In this document: one piece after another, positions 62,085-64,000 of the stretch | Layout of the letters: every line of letters starts with the position of its first letter | Position numbering within the stretch: position 1 is the stretch's first letter | Assembly: GCF_049898325.1 (NCBI RefSeq) | Contig: NZ_JAFCXL010000003.1 | Location: 213,105 to 277,104, forward strand | Origin: JAFCUW01 sp049898325 | GTDB lineage: Bacteria > Pseudomonadota > Gammaproteobacteria > Burkholderiales > Burkholderiaceae_D | Direction: 5' to 3' | Length of the DNA: 64,000 nt | Program-made: the position numbers and the translations under genes | Notes under the pieces: model-generated | Seen by the model: the letters and a program-made list of their open reading frames with translations, nothing else | Databases searched by the model: none | What the model was told of the DNA's origin: nothing

Positions 62085-62119
62085 ACGGGCTGTCATGCAA
62101 GTGACAGCCCGTTTTCATT
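62085..62119 (+). terminator. intrinsic terminator after tRNA-Pro
   Basis: ACGGGCTGTCA (62085-62095) and TGACAGCCCGT (62102-62112) form an 11-bp perfect stem with a 6-nt loop, followed by TTTCATTT. tRNA-Pro is therefore a single-gene unit. Confidence 0.9.
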
Positions 62120-62155
62120 TCTGGCGACGGTTCAGTCGCTGTATCAAGTCACATT

Positions 62156-62232
<77 letters not shown>

Positions 62233-62350
62233 AAAAATCTTTTTAAATCAATGGGTTACAGTCGGTTAGTTGATTGGATAACCTGTTTTCTAAGTAACTT
62301 AATTTTCCAAGTAAGCGATAAGCAAGCATCCTGCCGCCGTTGTGTGGTGG

Positions 62351-63103
62351 CTACGCTGCTGCGTTCGTCCACTCATCGTCCATACCGATCCTTGCCGCAA
62401 TCAGTTCGTCCGCCTGGATGTTAGAGAATTTCGGCAGTAGGGCGACTGCTTCGGTCAGCAGCCGGAATGCGATTTGTAGCATTCCGCTTGTGACGCTGTC
62501 CGGGGCTTCGTGGTGGTAGCGAAGGTCCGGGCCAGAGTGGCGAACACTTAATGTCGTCAGATCGTTGTGAGCATATCCGCATAGAAGCCGGTAGCTGGCG
62601 TAAGACTCTCCAAGTCCAGCCTTCATCAACTTGTCTTCGATCTTCTGTGTTCTGAATCCTTTTTCTTTCAGCAGGTCGCGCTCCAATACGGAAGCGGCGG
62701 CGGCGGCTTTTACGGTATCAGCCGAGACGCTGTGATCCTGCATGTCAGGGTAGGCGGCTATCCGCTCAAAGGTGTTCGCGGTGCTTTTGGCACTTTCAAA
62801 CGCTATCTGGTCAAGGTGGGTAGCATCCTCCACAAGTATGCTCAAATCCGCCATGCCTTCCAGCATCGAACGAACGAGGATGGGCGAATGGGAAGAAAAC
62901 CCGTTCTCGATAAGGCACGTAGTGGCGTCGAAGAGTTCGCAGATGGTCAGGCACAGATGGGCCGCTGCCCGTGCTTGTTCAGTCTTGGTGACCTTTGCAC
63001 GAAGGATAAATTCATCGTACTGCTGCTTAACCGAACCAGCGGCAACGAGCATTTTTTGGATGTCAGGCATGGAATGTTTAAGGTTGTCAGATTGGAATGC
63101 CAT
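62351..63103 (-). CDS. DUF5677-like protein, accessory region
   Basis: A mainly helical soluble protein of about 250 residues with CLTICELFDATTCLIENGFSS, PILVRSMLEGMADLSIL and LCGYAHNDLTTLSVRH, which resemble DUF5677 proteins of unknown role, common in mobile DNA. The start is uncertain: ATG 63103, 63070 and 63160 are all open and none has a good SD. Its codon use is less GC-rich than the core genes. The 118-nt gap between tRNA-Arg and its stop is AT-rich with nothing recognised. Confidence 0.6.
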   Translation of the reverse strand: MAFQSDNLKHSMPDIQKMLVAAGSVKQQYDEFILRAKVTKTEQARAAAHLCLTICELFDATTCLIENGFSSHSPILVRSMLEGMADLSILVEDATHLDQIAFESAKSTANTFERIAAYPDMQDHSVSADTVKAAAAASVLERDLLKEKGFRTQKIEDKLMKAGLGESYASYRLLCGYAHNDLTTLSVRHSGPDLRYHHEAPDSVTSGMLQIAFRLLTEAVALLPKFSNIQADELIAARIGMDDEWTNAAA

Positions 63104-63242
63104 CGTACCGTAGCTGTGGTCACAAAAACCAAAAAAATCCAGCAGCCTTGCCCGTGTCATTCGGGAGGGTGCTGGATTCGGAAAAGTATCGGAGGTCGAA
63201 CGGGCGACTTAATGGCCGCGTGGGCCTAGGGAAATAAAATCT

Positions 63243-63270
63243 GTCCCAGCTAAAATATTAAAGCTGGGAC
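63243..63270 (-). terminator. hairpin between accessory genes
   Basis: GTCCCAGCT (63243-63251) pairs with AGCTGGGAC (63262-63270), a 9-bp perfect stem with a 10-nt AT-rich loop. It lies 59 nt after the recombinase stop on the minus strand. A short T-poor tail follows, so strength is uncertain. Confidence 0.45.
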
Positions 63271-63329
63271 TGGCTGGCGCTGGTGCCCCACACCCGGAGT
63301 TTGCCCGGTGTTGTGTGTGGCGTGGCGGC

Positions 63330-63878
63330 TTACGCTGCGGCTTTAATAGTGGCGTACAGGGTGGCACGGCTGATACCGAAGTCAGCGGCAAGCTTGGTCT
63401 TGCTCTCGCCTGCTGCTGCACGGCTGCAGAGGTCGGCTACTTGGTCGGCGGACAGCTTGGCGAAACGTCCCATGTGCTTACCCTCTGCACGGGCCTTCGC
63501 CTGTCCCTCTTCCCGGCGTTCGTTAATCATGGACAACTCGAAGGCAGAGACAGCGCCCAGCATGGTCAGGAGCATCTGGTTCATCGTGTTGGCCTTGTCG
63601 CCGGTGAAGGTCAAGCCTTCCTTCTTGAACACAATCGCTATGCCCTTATCCGTCATCTGCTTGACCAATGCGAGCAAGTCGGCGGTGTTGCGGGCAAGGC
63701 GGCTGATTTCGTGGACAACTACGGTGTCGCCCTTGCGGACGTGGGCAAGCGTGGCGGTAAGGGCCGGGCGATCCGTCGTGCTACCGCTGCACTTATCGGT
63801 GAAGGTCTGATCCAGCGACACACCGTCAAGCTGGCGTGCAGAGTTCTGGCCTACCGAACTGATCCTGATGTATCCCAC
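63330..63878 (-). CDS. serine recombinase, resolvase/invertase family
   Basis: A 182-residue site-specific recombinase of Tn3-resolvase size. The catalytic serine is in the N-terminal GYIRISSVGQN; TVVVHEISRLARNTADLL and SMINERREEGQAKARAEGKHMGR are typical, and the C-terminus is a Hin-type helix-turn-helix (TKLAADFGISRATLYATIKA). The GTG at 63878 is the only start in the frame. TTGACA overlaps its upstream DNA, a possible promoter within a res-like region. It marks the right part of the window as mobile DNA. Confidence 0.88.
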   Translation of the reverse strand: MGYIRISSVGQNSARQLDGVSLDQTFTDKCSGSTTDRPALTATLAHVRKGDTVVVHEISRLARNTADLLALVKQMTDKGIAIVFKKEGLTFTGDKANTMNQMLLTMLGAVSAFELSMINERREEGQAKARAEGKHMGRFAKLSADQVADLCSRAAAGESKTKLAADFGISRATLYATIKAAA

Positions 63879-63912
63879 TGTCGGTAGTTGTCAACAAAGA
63901 TGTCGCGTCAGT

Positions 63913-64000
63913 TCATGCGGCCAGCTTCAATAATTCAGGCGCAGCCCTTTCTGGATTGAGCCACACCTCGTCCTTCAGTTTCCAATTGCGCGTGGCGCCG
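63913..64000 (-). CDS. unidentified protein, C-terminal fragment
   Basis: The minus frame entering from the window edge reads NWKLKDEVWLNPERAAPELL and ends KLAA before a TGA (63913-63915). It continues beyond the window. A transposase or other element gene beside the recombinase is possible, but 28 residues are too few to name it. Confidence 0.45.
   Translation of the reverse strand, partial: GATRNWKLKDEVWLNPERAAPELLKLAA

Overview
The window looks like the chromosome of a high-GC betaproteobacterium, most likely of the Oxalobacteraceae (Massilia / Duganella / Janthinobacterium type). This is judged from conserved gene orders (carA-carB-greA-DUF4149-yhbY-rlmE-ftsH-folP-glmM, tsaB-rimI-udg-DUF1853, lplT-alr-radA, ppk1/pstSCAB-phoUBR) and from protein style. 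It is an inference, because no rRNA is present.

Layout. 0-7 kb: the end of a Kef/YbaL-type antiporter gene broken by a 41-bp tandem duplication; trpS, preceded by an unannotated 17-codon leader peptide with tandem Trp codons and alternative hairpins; then a selenoneine biosynthesis locus (senB-selD/senC on minus, senA divergent on plus) and an ArsB/SLC13-like permease. 7-14 kb: small hypothetical genes, rhlE with a long 5' leader, mltD, a Qnr-like pentapeptide protein, and DUF1415, DUF1289 and DUF1993 genes. 14-20 kb: a large PAS/GGDEF/EAL sensor translationally coupled to an orphan IorB-type molybdenum hydroxylase, then a thioredoxin. 20-23 kb: tsaB-rimI-uracil-DNA glycosylase-DUF1853. 23-29 kb: DUF2946-TonB receptor-PepSY protein (metal uptake) and a PAS-GGDEF cyclase. 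28-33 kb: lplT, alr, radA, pilZ. 33-38.6 kb: a divergent arsenic locus (arsC-arsC-arsA on minus; arsR-arsB-arsH on plus) around two palindromic operators. 38.6-49 kb: a PRC-barrel gene behind an FNR/Anr-like box, sixA, and the phosphate regulon (ppk1 divergent from pstSCAB-phoU-phoB-phoR, with a PhoB-type promoter on each strand). 48.6-62 kb: patatin lipoprotein, GlcG-like protein, carAB, greA, yhbY, rlmE, ftsH, folP, glmM. 62-64 kb: tRNA-Pro(TGG) and tRNA-Arg(TCT), followed by lower-GC accessory DNA (DUF5677 protein, serine recombinase, an unidentified C-terminal fragment), probably an element integrated near the tRNA.

How the parts work together. SelD makes selenophosphate, SenB uses it to make a selenosugar, and SenA couples that to hercynine to give selenoneine; egtD is not in the window. 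PhoR/PhoB should drive both pst (uptake) and ppk1 (polyphosphate storage). ArsC, ArsA/ArsB, ArsH and ArsR form a complete arsenic detoxification set lacking arsD. The two most interesting loci are the candidate Trp-codon attenuator of trpS and the sen cluster next to it. No CRISPR array, rRNA or replication origin was seen.
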